A stretch of DNA of 12,759 nucleotides, from assembly GCA_031277045.1 (NCBI GenBank), contig JAISLX010000153.1, positions 1-12,759 on the forward strand. Reading direction: 5' to 3'. Shown here piece after piece: positions 5,976 through 12,558 of this stretch. Positions within the stretch are counted from its first letter, which is position 1; each line of letters begins with the position of its first letter. Made by a program: the position numbers and the translations under genes. The DNA comes from Treponema sp. GTDB taxonomy: Bacteria > Spirochaetota > Spirochaetia > Treponematales > Breznakiellaceae. The notes under the pieces are model-generated. The model was given only the letters and a program-made list of their open reading frames with translations, did not search any database and was not told where the DNA came from.

Positions 5976-7115
5976 ATGAAAAGAGTAAGTGTAGTGGTGA
6001 TGGCGCTCTGCGGCGCTGTGTCGTTGGCGTTTGCCTCGGGCAAGAAGGCGGAGAACGCCGTTTCGTTGGGCGTGGTGCTGCCCCTTTCCGGTCCGGTCGC
6101 GTTCTATGGGACTGAGGCGCGGGACGGGATTCTGCTGGCTCTCGACGAGATTAACGCGGCGGGCGGGCTTTTGGGCAAACAGTTGACGCTGATTATCGAG
6201 GACGATGAGGGGAACGCGGAGAAATCGGTCAACGCCTTTACCAAGTTGGCGACGCGGGACAAAGTTTCCTTCGTCATGGGTTCCAGCACGTCAGGCGCGA
6301 CGCAGGCAATGACCGCGCTTGCCCAGCAGCAGAAGGTGATTCTCATATCGCCTTCTGCCACCAATACGGCGGTAACGCGGGTAGGGGATTATATCTTCCG
6401 CACGTGTTTTATCGACCCGTTCCAGGGGGTTGTGGGCGCGGATTTCGCGTTTGATACGCTGGGCGCGCGCACGGCGGCGGTCCTTTATGATGCCGGGGCG
6501 GATTACAACACCGGGCTTGCCGAAGCGTTCCGCAATCAGTTTGAAGCGATAGGCGGCCGGGTCCTGGCGGACGAAGCCTACCAGAGCGGTGATGTAGACT
6601 TTAACGCTCAGGTTACCCGTATCAAGGCGGTTGAGCCTGACGTGGTGTACCTTCCCAATTATTACAACGACGTGGCTCTGCAGGCGAAACAACTGCGCGC
6701 CCAGGGAGTTACCTGCGCGCTGGTAGGCGGCGACGGCTGGGACAGCCTTATTGATAATGCCGGGGACGAGGTGCTCAACGGCTACTGGTCCTCTGGCTTC
6801 GCGCCCGACACCACCGACCCCAGGGGGCAAGTCTTCGTCAAGGCGTTTACCGCCAAGTTCAACCGGACGGCTTCCCAGTTTTCCGCGCTTGGCTACGACA
6901 CCATGATGTTGGTTGCCGACGGGATAAAAGCCGCCGGAACGTTCGACACGCAGGTGGTCAAGGGCGCGATGGCAAAACTCAGCGGTTCGTATGTTACCGG
7001 CAACATCCGGTTTGATGAAAACCGCGACCCCATAAAAAGCGCGGCTATTCTTGAAATCGTCCGCAAGGACGGCGAACTGGTCAACGCGTACAAGGCCACC
7101 GTTAATCCCAAATAA
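5976..7115 (+). CDS. livJ: Branched-chain amino acid ABC transporter, substrate-binding protein
   Basis: This is the periplasmic binding protein of a LivJ-type importer (type I periplasmic-binding fold), 379 residues, a normal length. It begins with a signal peptide: MKR, a hydrophobic core, and an AFA cleavage motif, so the mature protein should start at Ser21. There is no lipobox cysteine at the right place (Cys12 is inside the core), so it looks secreted rather than lipid-anchored. The family start SLGVVLPLSGPVAFYG, the ligand-loop region GSSTSGATQAM, SPSATN and IFRTCFIDPFQG are all visible. Leucine, isoleucine, valine or related compounds are the likely ligands, but the family also binds other amides and aromatic compounds, so the ligand is inferred from context. 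GGAGG sits about 7 nt before ATG 5976. It is followed by a terminator before livH. Confidence 0.9.
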   Translation: MKRVSVVVMALCGAVSLAFASGKKAENAVSLGVVLPLSGPVAFYGTEARDGILLALDEINAAGGLLGKQLTLIIEDDEGNAEKSVNAFTKLATRDKVSFVMGSSTSGATQAMTALAQQQKVILISPSATNTAVTRVGDYIFRTCFIDPFQGVVGADFAFDTLGARTAAVLYDAGADYNTGLAEAFRNQFEAIGGRVLADEAYQSGDVDFNAQVTRIKAVEPDVVYLPNYYNDVALQAKQLRAQGVTCALVGGDGWDSLIDNAGDEVLNGYWSSGFAPDTTDPRGQVFVKAFTAKFNRTASQFSALGYDTMMLVADGIKAAGTFDTQVVKGAMAKLSGSYVTGNIRFDENRDPIKSAAILEIVRKDGELVNAYKATVNPK

Positions 7116-7132
7116 GCTTGAGGCTGTTCCAA

Positions 7133-7197
7133 AATCAACCGGGTTTTGCGGCAAGCTCATTGGACTTGTGAGACAACCCGGTTGGTTATCTCACAAG
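7133..7197 (+). repeat. Two overlapping, mutually exclusive stem-loops after livJ
   Basis: Stem A pairs 7133-7145 (core CAACCGGGTT) with 7175-7187 (core AACCCGGTTG), 13 pairs with one G-T. Stem B pairs CTTGTGAGA (7165-7173) with TCTCACAAG (7189-7197), nine perfect pairs. The left arm of B lies in the loop of A, and the right arm of A lies in the loop of B. Only a single base would bridge the 13-bp stem in a pseudoknot, so the two should exclude each other. The terminator starts 7 nt further on. Confidence 0.6.
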
Positions 7198-7203
7198 CCT
7201 CCC

Positions 7204-7240
7204 AAAAAACACGGACTTTACCAAAAATCCGTGTTTTTTT
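7204..7240 (+). terminator. Intrinsic terminator between livJ and livH
   Basis: AAAAAACACGGA (7204-7215) and TCCGTGTTTTTT (7228-7239) are perfect 12-bp complements around a 12-nt loop, and the 3' arm runs into seven T's (7234-7240). The GC-containing part of the stem is CACGGA/TCCGTG. This should end most transcripts after livJ, with read-through feeding livHMGF. The A-run on the left gives it some terminator character on the other strand too. Confidence 0.85.
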
Positions 7241-7259
7241 GTCATTTTTAAGCGGTTGT

Positions 7260-7285
7260 TGTTCAGAAACTGAAGTTTCTGAACA
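7260..7285. repeat. 26-bp palindrome
   Basis: TGTTCAGAAACT (7260-7271) and AGTTTCTGAACA (7274-7285) are perfect complements around a central GA, and one G-T plus one G-C pair extend the stem outward. No T-run follows. The minus-strand reading of its right end (AGAGCTGTTCAGAAAC) resembles GAGGCTGTTCCAAAA at 7120-7134, so the two may be the ends of one element. It looks like a dispersed intergenic palindrome of the kind I associate with Treponema genomes. Confidence 0.65.
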
Positions 7286-7319
7286 GCTCTAGTTTAAAAA
7301 TCCTGGAGAGAAGGCTAAA

Positions 7320-7378
7320 AAGGCCGCGCGAAACCCGCTTTGGGGGCTTAGGCCCTCTTGTGGGTTTAGGGCGGCCTT
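7320..7378 (+). promoter_or_regulatory. Long compound hairpin upstream of livH
   Basis: Three nested helices stack in 59 nt: AAGGCCGC (7320-7327) with GCGGCCTT (7371-7378); AAACCCGC (7331-7338) with GTGGGTTT (7360-7367, one G-T pair); and GGGC (7344-7347) with GCCC (7352-7355) around TTAG. There is no T-run after it. It could protect the 5' end of livHMGF mRNA, be a processing site between livJ and livH, or be a repeat element. I cannot assign it to a known RNA family. Confidence 0.45.
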
Positions 7379-7493
7379 GCGGCGGTGGGTGAAAGCATCT
7401 TCTGTAAAGCGGCTTGCTTTAGGGCGCGGTCTTGAACGGCCGGTTTTAGGCATGGCGCCGGAGTGTCTTGAGCCGGCTGAAAAAGGGGGGATT

Positions 7494-8384
7494 ATGATTG
7501 TCTTGCATCAGCTCATTAACGGCCTTTCGTTAGGCTCGATTTACGCCCTTATCGCTCTGGGCTATACGATGGTCTACGGGATAGTGTTGCTTATAAACTT
7601 CGCCCACGGGGACATTCTGATGGTGGGAGCCTATACGGCGTTCTTTGTGCTGGGGGCCGCCGGGCCGGGCCCGCTGGGGATGTTTGCCGCGTTTGTCGCC
7701 TCGGCCCTGCTGTGCGCGGTGTTCGGCATTACGATAGAGCGCCTTGCGTACCGTCCCCTGCGCTCCGCCCCCCGGCTTAATTCCCTTATTACCGCCATCG
7801 CGGTAAGCCTTATTCTGGAAAACGGCGCGCGGGTGCTGCCCTTTATCGGGCCGAACCCCCGGCAGTTTCCCCAGCCGGCGGTGGTTACTATTGATTTAGG
7901 CGGCGGCCTTTCCGTCTCCAATATTCAGATCATCGTGATAGTTCTTTCGGCCCTTCTCATGCTGGCCTTAAACCTGCTGGTAAATTACACCAGGCGCGGC
8001 AAAGCCATGCGGGCGGTGTCTTTCGACCAGGGCGCGGCAAGCCTCATGGGGATTTCGGTGAACCGCGTCATCGCCTTTACGTTTGCGTTGGGTTCCGTCC
8101 TCGCGGCGGCGGGCGGCGTGCTCTACGCTTCGGCGTATCCCCAGGTGAACCCCCTCATGGGCATGATGCCCGGTCTCAAGGCGTTCGTGGCGGCGGTTTT
8201 AGGGGGCATCGGTTCCATCCCCGGCGCCATGCTGGGCGGTTTCATTCTGGGTATTGCGGAGACGATGACCAAGGGCTTTCTTTCAAGCCAGTATAGCGAC
8301 GCGATCTCCTTTAGCATCCTCATCATCGTGCTTTTAATCAAACCCACGGGGATACTCGGCAAAAAACTCAACGTAAAGGTGTAG
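7494..8384 (+). CDS. livH: Branched-chain amino acid ABC transporter permease LivH
   Basis: LivH is one of the two membrane subunits of the LIV-type importer. The 296-residue protein is almost entirely hydrophobic helices. It shows the family N-terminus (LINGLSLGSIYALIALGYTM), NFAHGD near residue 37, the cytoplasmic coupling segment GKAMRAVSFDQGAASLMGI that contacts the ATPase, and VLGGIGSIPGAMLGG near the end. The start at ATG 7494 is chosen because MIVLHQLINGLSLGSIYAL is the usual beginning and a G-rich ribosome binding site (AGGGGGG, 7484-7490) lies just before it. The frame is open back to 7377, but those 39 codons are charged and not family-like. livM begins 3 nt after its stop. Confidence 0.93.
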   Translation: MIVLHQLINGLSLGSIYALIALGYTMVYGIVLLINFAHGDILMVGAYTAFFVLGAAGPGPLGMFAAFVASALLCAVFGITIERLAYRPLRSAPRLNSLITAIAVSLILENGARVLPFIGPNPRQFPQPAVVTIDLGGGLSVSNIQIIVIVLSALLMLALNLLVNYTRRGKAMRAVSFDQGAASLMGISVNRVIAFTFALGSVLAAAGGVLYASAYPQVNPLMGMMPGLKAFVAAVLGGIGSIPGAMLGGFILGIAETMTKGFLSSQYSDAISFSILIIVLLIKPTGILGKKLNVKV

Positions 8385-8387
8385 CGT

Positions 8388-9386
8388 ATGGCAAAACGAC
8401 CTGGACACCCCCGCCGCGCCGCGTTACTTTTGACCGTTTCAGGCGCGCTTTCGGTGCTTGTTCCTTTTTCACTTATCAAAACCGGCGTAATTGATGTCTA
8501 TACGGCCCACATTCTTACGATGGGCGGCATCTACGCCATCATGGCCATGTCGGTTAACATGATAGTGGGGATAACCGGCCAGCTTTCGTTGGGGCAGGCG
8601 GGTTTTTTGGCCATCGGCGCGTATTCCTGCATCTTTTTCAACGTGGATGTCGGCTTCCCGCTGCCCCTTGCGGCTCTCTGCGCTATCGCGCTTACCACCC
8701 TGGCGGGCTTTCTTATCGGGTTTCCGGTGTTAAAGTTCTCAGGCGACTACCTTGCCATCGTAACGCTGGGGTTCGGTGAAATCATCCGTGTCGTGTTCAT
8801 CAATTTAAAATCCCTGACCGGCGGCCCCAATGGACGGCAGTTTACCACCGTCATGGCAATGAACGGGGAACTGGCCTTTGTCGTGGTGATCGTCATACTC
8901 ATCATTGTCCTTGCCCTGCTACAGAACTTCCTGCGTTCCACCTACGGCAGGGCTATCATGGCCTGCCGCGAGGATGAGATCGCCGCCAACGCAAGCGGCG
9001 TGGACATCTTCCGCTACAAGATGACCGGCTTTGTTACCGCCTCCTGTATCGCGGGCTTGGGCGGCTGTCTTTACGCTATGGTCGTCGGTTTTGTCAAACC
9101 CGACATCGCCCAGTTTTTGCGTTCCATCGACTTTCTCATCTACGTTGTTCTCGGCGGCATGGGTTCGATGACCGGCGCGATTTTTGCTGCTTTTGTCCTT
9201 ACCTATTTGCAGGAGTTCCTGCGTTTTTTGCAGGATTACCGGCTGCTCATCTACCCCCTCATCCTCATCTTGATAATGCTTTTCCGTCCCCAGGGCCTTT
9301 TAGGGACGAAAGAGTTCTCTTTTGTCCGCACGTTTGAAAAACTGCGCAAAAGAATTATTCCCCGGGGGGAAGGAGGCGAGCCGTGA
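8388..9386 (+). CDS. livM: Branched-chain amino acid ABC transporter permease LivM
   Basis: LivM is the second membrane subunit and pairs with LivH. The 332-residue protein has many hydrophobic segments and the family blocks NMIVGITGQLSLGQAGF, FSGDYLAIVTLGFGEIIR and TGGPNG, followed by the ATPase-contact loop STYGRAIMACREDEIAA and YVVLGGMGSMTG. It ends in a charged tail (FEKLRKRIIPRGEGGEP). The start at ATG 8388 lies 3 nt after the livH stop, with AAAGGTG in the end of livH as a possible ribosome binding site. Its stop TGA overlaps the GTG start of livG by 4 bp, which implies translational coupling. Confidence 0.93.
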   Translation: MAKRPGHPRRAALLLTVSGALSVLVPFSLIKTGVIDVYTAHILTMGGIYAIMAMSVNMIVGITGQLSLGQAGFLAIGAYSCIFFNVDVGFPLPLAALCAIALTTLAGFLIGFPVLKFSGDYLAIVTLGFGEIIRVVFINLKSLTGGPNGRQFTTVMAMNGELAFVVVIVILIIVLALLQNFLRSTYGRAIMACREDEIAANASGVDIFRYKMTGFVTASCIAGLGGCLYAMVVGFVKPDIAQFLRSIDFLIYVVLGGMGSMTGAIFAAFVLTYLQEFLRFLQDYRLLIYPLILILIMLFRPQGLLGTKEFSFVRTFEKLRKRIIPRGEGGEP

Positions 9387-10186
9387 CTAACCGGGAAGAA
9401 ATACTCACGATACAAGACGTTTCCATCGTCTTTGGCGGACTTCGGGCGGTAAGCGGTATTTCCTGGAATCTTTTTAAGGGAGAACTCGCCGGGCTTATCG
9501 GGCCGAACGGGGCGGGGAAGACCACGATGTTTAATATCCTTTCGGGAATCTACGCGCCCACCGAAGGGGAGATTACTTTCCGCGACCGCCAGGGCGTCCT
9601 TCGCAAAACGGGCGCGCTTAACCCCTCGACACTGAACCGCCTGGGCATTTCTCGCACGTTCCAAAATATAAGGCTTTTCAACAATATGACGGTCGAGGAT
9701 AACGTGCGCGTCGCCCTCCACGCCCGGCGGAAGGCGCGCCCCCTTGACGCGCTTTTGCGGCTCAAAGCCTTCCGTGTTGACGAAGAAGCCATGACGGCGC
9801 GGGCGCACGAACTTCTTTCCCTCTTCAAAATTGAAACGAAAAAACACGAACTCGCCCGGAACCTTCCCTACGGCGAACAGCGCAAACTCGAGATAGCCCG
9901 GGCGCTTGCCGCAAACCCCACGCTGCTGCTTCTGGACGAACCGGCCGCGGGCATGAACCCGCAGGAAACGGAAGAACTTATGAACATGATTTCTTTTATC
10001 CGCAGGGAATTTGACCTTACGATACTCCTCATCGAACACGATATGCGCCTTGTGATGGGCATCTGCGAGCGCATCCTCGTGCTGGACTACGGACGCGCCA
10101 TCGCTCTGGGGGCGCCCGAAGTTATCCGGCGCGACCCCGCCGTCATCAAGGCGTACCTGGGCGAGGAGGCGCTGTCCCATGCTTAA
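9383..10186 (+). CDS. livG: Branched-chain amino acid ABC transporter ATP-binding protein LivG
   Basis: LivG is one of the two ATPase subunits of the importer, 267 residues. It has Walker A GPNGAGKTT (40-48) and the Q-loop in SRTFQNIRLF (Gln94). The signature is LPYGEQRKLEIARAL (from 161), a Y-for-S variant of LSGGQ that is normal for LivG. Walker B is LLLLDEPAAGMNP (from 181), and the H-loop histidine is His219 in LIEHDM. It starts at GTG 9383, overlapping the livM stop as GTGA, with a strong AGGAGG (about 9370-9375) upstream. This is the best ribosome binding site in the cluster and supports the unusual start codon. The stop overlaps the livF start by 8 bp. Confidence 0.94.
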   Translation: MTNREEILTIQDVSIVFGGLRAVSGISWNLFKGELAGLIGPNGAGKTTMFNILSGIYAPTEGEITFRDRQGVLRKTGALNPSTLNRLGISRTFQNIRLFNNMTVEDNVRVALHARRKARPLDALLRLKAFRVDEEAMTARAHELLSLFKIETKKHELARNLPYGEQRKLEIARALAANPTLLLLDEPAAGMNPQETEELMNMISFIRREFDLTILLIEHDMRLVMGICERILVLDYGRAIALGAPEVIRRDPAVIKAYLGEEALSHA

Positions 10187-10883
10187 AGTTTCCAACCTCA
10201 CTGTCCACTACGGAGCAATCCAGGCCCTGCGCGGCGTTTCTTTTGAAGTCGCGCAAGGCGAAATCATCACCCTCATCGGTTCCAACGGAGCGGGGAAGAC
10301 GACCTGCCTGCACGGCATCTCCAATATCATAAAGAAAAGCGCGGGCACTGTGTTTTTCGACGGGCAGGACATTACCGCCCTGCCCCCCGACCGCATCGTT
10401 GCCGCGGGCCTTGTGCAGGTTCCCGAAGGCCGGCGCATCTTCGCGAACCTCACGGTCAAAGACAACCTGGAAATGGGCGCCTACACCCGCAAAGACAAAG
10501 CCGGCATCAAAGAAGACCTGGAAACCGTCTTCGGAACCTTTCCCCGCCTGAAAGAACGCATCCGCCAGGTCGCCGGCACCCTTTCAGGCGGCGAACAACA
10601 GATGCTCGCTATGGGGCGCGCCCTCATGGCTCGGCCCCGGCTGCTCCTTTTGGACGAACCCTCGATGGGACTTGCCCCCATCCTGGTTGACGAGATTTTC
10701 TCGGTCATTCGCCGTATCAACGAACGCGGTACTACCATCCTCCTTGTCGAACAGAACGCCTTCAAAGCTCTGGGCGCCGCCGTCCGCGGCTACATCCTGG
10801 AGACCGGTCAGGTGATAAAAAGCGGCCCTGCCGCCGCGCTTATGAAAGACGACGCGGTAAAGACGGCATATCTCGGGGCTTGA
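10179..10883 (+). CDS. livF: Branched-chain amino acid ABC transporter ATP-binding protein LivF
   Basis: LivF is the second ATPase subunit, 234 residues, a normal length. Walker A is GSNGAGKTT (34-42). The Q-loop region VQVPEGRRIFANLTV, signature LSGGEQQMLAMGRAL (from 135) and Walker B LLLLDEPSMGLAP (from 155) are intact. The H-loop position reads LLVEQN without histidine, which is typical of LivF and not a defect. ATG 10179 lies inside the end of livG (8-bp overlap), so translation is probably coupled. It is the last gene of the cluster; its stop is only 4 bp from the stop of the opposite-strand glucosaminidase gene, and I see no separate terminator. Confidence 0.94.
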   Translation: MLKVSNLTVHYGAIQALRGVSFEVAQGEIITLIGSNGAGKTTCLHGISNIIKKSAGTVFFDGQDITALPPDRIVAAGLVQVPEGRRIFANLTVKDNLEMGAYTRKDKAGIKEDLETVFGTFPRLKERIRQVAGTLSGGEQQMLAMGRALMARPRLLLLDEPSMGLAPILVDEIFSVIRRINERGTTILLVEQNAFKALGAAVRGYILETGQVIKSGPAAALMKDDAVKTAYLGA

Positions 10884-10887
10884 GCGG

Positions 10888-11697
10888 TTAAACCGGGTTC
10901 GCGTAAACAAACTGGTACAGCATTTCCAGAATGCTTTTGATCTTTTCCGCGTATTCCCTGTCCATTGCCCACGTTCCGGTCAGGCCGTAAATGGTGGGGG
11001 CCGATCCGTAGCGGACCCAGCGGTACCGCGGATCCACCACCTCCTGCTTTGGGGGTTCTTCCGTGGCGTAGGCTTTAAGGTGCTGAATATGGGCCCGGAC
11101 TCCGATGCGGGGTTCGGCAAAGCGTTCCCCCCGCTGCTCAATCCCAATCGCCCCCAGTCCGCAGAAGTTGTTCATATCCGCGGTTATCAGGTTTCCGTAA
11201 CGCAAAAACCCCGTCTCCAGACACATCTGGGCAAAGGCCACGTCGTGGTTCACGCCCTCAATTTCCGATTCTTCGGCATAAAAGCGGGCCAGTTCCGAGC
11301 TAAACTCCTCCCCCGCGCCGGGATTGACGAAGAGCAGGAAGCTGGACAGTGTCTCCGGGGCCACCCGTCCCGTTCCCAGAATGTAGAGGGGAATTTCCGG
11401 AATTGGCCATTCCGGCGTTTCAGGCGGTTGTTCGGGTGTTTCAGGCCGTTCCGGGGACTGTTCCGCCGCGCCCCGGTGTTCCGGTTCCGCCTTAAAGGGC
11501 CGTTCCGGAATTTCAGGTTCCGCGGGCCGCCGGTGACTCATACCCGCGCAGGATGAAAACAAAAGGGCCCCGCCGAGGGCCCCGGCGAACAGGGCCTTTA
11601 GCGGCCTGCCGCGATAAGCCGCCGGGCCTCCTGATGTCCCGGCCCCCTCCGCGGAGACGGCCGGATTTACGGAGGTTAAGCGTAACGTTGGTGTCAT
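10888..11697 (-). CDS. Lipoprotein with glucosaminidase (peptidoglycan hydrolase) domain
   Basis: The 269-residue protein has three parts. First comes an N-terminal region with a hydrophobic stretch and lipobox LLFSSC, giving Cys50 as the likely lipidated residue. Next is a Pro/Glu-rich linker from about 56 to 102 with PERPETPEQPPETPE-like repeats. Last is a C-terminal domain of the FlgJ/Bax-type glucosaminidase family, which cuts the glycan backbone of peptidoglycan. The key motif MCLETGFLRYG places the catalytic glutamate at 161, followed by NNFCGLGA (176-183) and the closing REYAEKIKSIL. The 34-residue stretch ahead of the hydrophobic core is long for a signal peptide; I found no better in-frame start, and the ribosome binding site at ATG 11697 is weak (GGAAAA). 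The lipobox makes it a likely Lgt substrate. It is convergent with livF and divergent from radC. Confidence 0.85.
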   Translation of the reverse strand: MTPTLRLTSVNPAVSAEGAGTSGGPAAYRGRPLKALFAGALGGALLFSSCAGMSHRRPAEPEIPERPFKAEPEHRGAAEQSPERPETPEQPPETPEWPIPEIPLYILGTGRVAPETLSSFLLFVNPGAGEEFSSELARFYAEESEIEGVNHDVAFAQMCLETGFLRYGNLITADMNNFCGLGAIGIEQRGERFAEPRIGVRAHIQHLKAYATEEPPKQEVVDPRYRWVRYGSAPTIYGLTGTWAMDREYAEKIKSILEMLYQFVYANPV

Positions 11698-11778
11698 ATT
11701 TTCCGATTATCGGCGATTTTTAACGCGAAAAATAAAGCGTCATGCGCGGCCGCCCCTATATTAAGGGCAGAGAACTGT
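11698..11778. other. Divergent intergenic region between the lipoprotein gene and radC
   Basis: This 81-bp gap separates two divergent starts and must hold signals for both. CCGATTATCGG (11703-11713) is a perfect 11-bp palindrome close to the lipoprotein start. TATATT (11757-11762) could be a -10 box for radC, but no convincing -35 box lies at the right distance. AAGGGCAGAG before ATG 11779 is a weak ribosome binding site. Confidence 0.4.
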
Positions 11779-12528
11779 ATGAAAGACACCACATATCCCG
11801 ATTATACCGGGCCCGGCCGTGTCGACTCTGACTACGCACCGGGTCCTGACACCGACAACCGTCCCCGGGAACGGCTGCTCCGGGGCGGTCCTGAATCTCT
11901 TTCGGATCGTGAACTTTTGGCGATTCTTCTTAACACGGGAATCCGGGGGAAGAACGTCGTGGTCCTGGCGGGGGAACTGCTGGAACTCCTCGACCGCCAG
12001 AAGGGAATCCCCTCCATCCAGGATCTTTCCGCCCTTGGCGGCATGGGGCAGAGCAAAGCCTGCGCTGTGGCGGCCATGCTGGAGTTTGGACGCCGGCGCT
12101 GGGGAGTCGCCGGAACCCGTATCAGGCGGCCCCAGGACATTTACGCGGTCCTGCGGCACCACGCGGATCGTAAACAGGAACGGTTTCTCTGCCTTTCCCT
12201 GAACGGCGCCCACGAGGTCCTGGCCCTGCGGATTGTCAGCATCGGCCTGGTAAACCGCACCATCGTGCATCCGCGGGAAGTTTTCGCGGACCCCATTATT
12301 GACCGGGCCGCGGCGGTGATCGTGGCCCACAACCACCCGTCGGGGCAGCTTAAACCTTCCCCGGAGGATGATGAGATTACCGCCCGCCTTATTGCCGCGG
12401 CGGAACTGCTGGGACTTGCTTTTTTGGACCACCTGATCTTTACCGGCAGCGCCTGGTACAGCTATCGCCAAAACGGGCGGATAAGCGGCTTGTCCCCCCT
12501 TGCCTTTTCCGCGTCCGCTTCGCTATGA
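11779..12528 (+). CDS. radC: RadC-family JAB/MPN-domain protein
   Basis: The 249-residue protein has the standard RadC (UPF0758) layout: a helix-hairpin-helix-like N-terminal half (RPRERLLRGGPESLSDRELLAILL, then LSALGGMGQSKACAVAAMLEFGRR) and a C-terminal JAB1/MPN-like metal-binding domain. The zinc motif is intact: HNHPSG at 184-189 with the two histidines, and SPEDDEIT with Asp197 as third ligand; PREVFADPI precedes it. Despite the name, a role in DNA repair is not established for the family. The first 27 residues before RPRERLL are polar, longer than the usual lead-in and of low complexity. Its stop is 30 bp from the stop of the next, opposite-strand gene. Confidence 0.92.
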   Translation: MKDTTYPDYTGPGRVDSDYAPGPDTDNRPRERLLRGGPESLSDRELLAILLNTGIRGKNVVVLAGELLELLDRQKGIPSIQDLSALGGMGQSKACAVAAMLEFGRRRWGVAGTRIRRPQDIYAVLRHHADRKQERFLCLSLNGAHEVLALRIVSIGLVNRTIVHPREVFADPIIDRAAAVIVAHNHPSGQLKPSPEDDEITARLIAAAELLGLAFLDHLIFTGSAWYSYRQNGRISGLSPLAFSASASL

Positions 12529-12558
12529 AGCCGGGCCGGAGGCAACGTGCGGGTGTCC

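Larger units (their letters stand above)
7116..7493. other. 378-bp intergenic region between livJ and livH
   Basis: The gap is rich in structure: overlapping alternative stems (7133-7197), an intrinsic terminator (7204-7240), a 26-bp palindrome (7260-7285), and a long GC-rich hairpin (7320-7378). From 7379 to 7480 there is a degenerate series of TTTAGG...CTTG...CGG-like motifs, then the livH ribosome binding site. No clear promoter for livH was found by eye. A longer in-frame reading of livH back to 7377 is possible but is not supported by homology. Confidence 0.75.

Noticed and set aside
6291..7160. 289-codon minus-strand frame opposite livJ
   Set aside because: livJ on the plus strand is unmistakable; long antisense frames are common in GC-rich genes and this one has no family features.
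7377..7493. Longer N-terminus for LivH starting at 7377
   Set aside because: The 39 extra residues are charged, fall in a structured spacer and have no family support; ATG 7494 has a ribosome binding site and the expected LivH start.
10179..10883. LivF H-loop lacking histidine as a possible defect
   Set aside because: LVEQN at this place is typical of LivF proteins, so the subunit is expected to be normal.
11080..11556. 158-codon plus-strand frame opposite the glucosaminidase gene
   Set aside because: It is antisense to a gene with clear catalytic motifs, has no recognisable domain, and its Phe/Arg-rich end is the reverse reading of the Pro/Glu linker.
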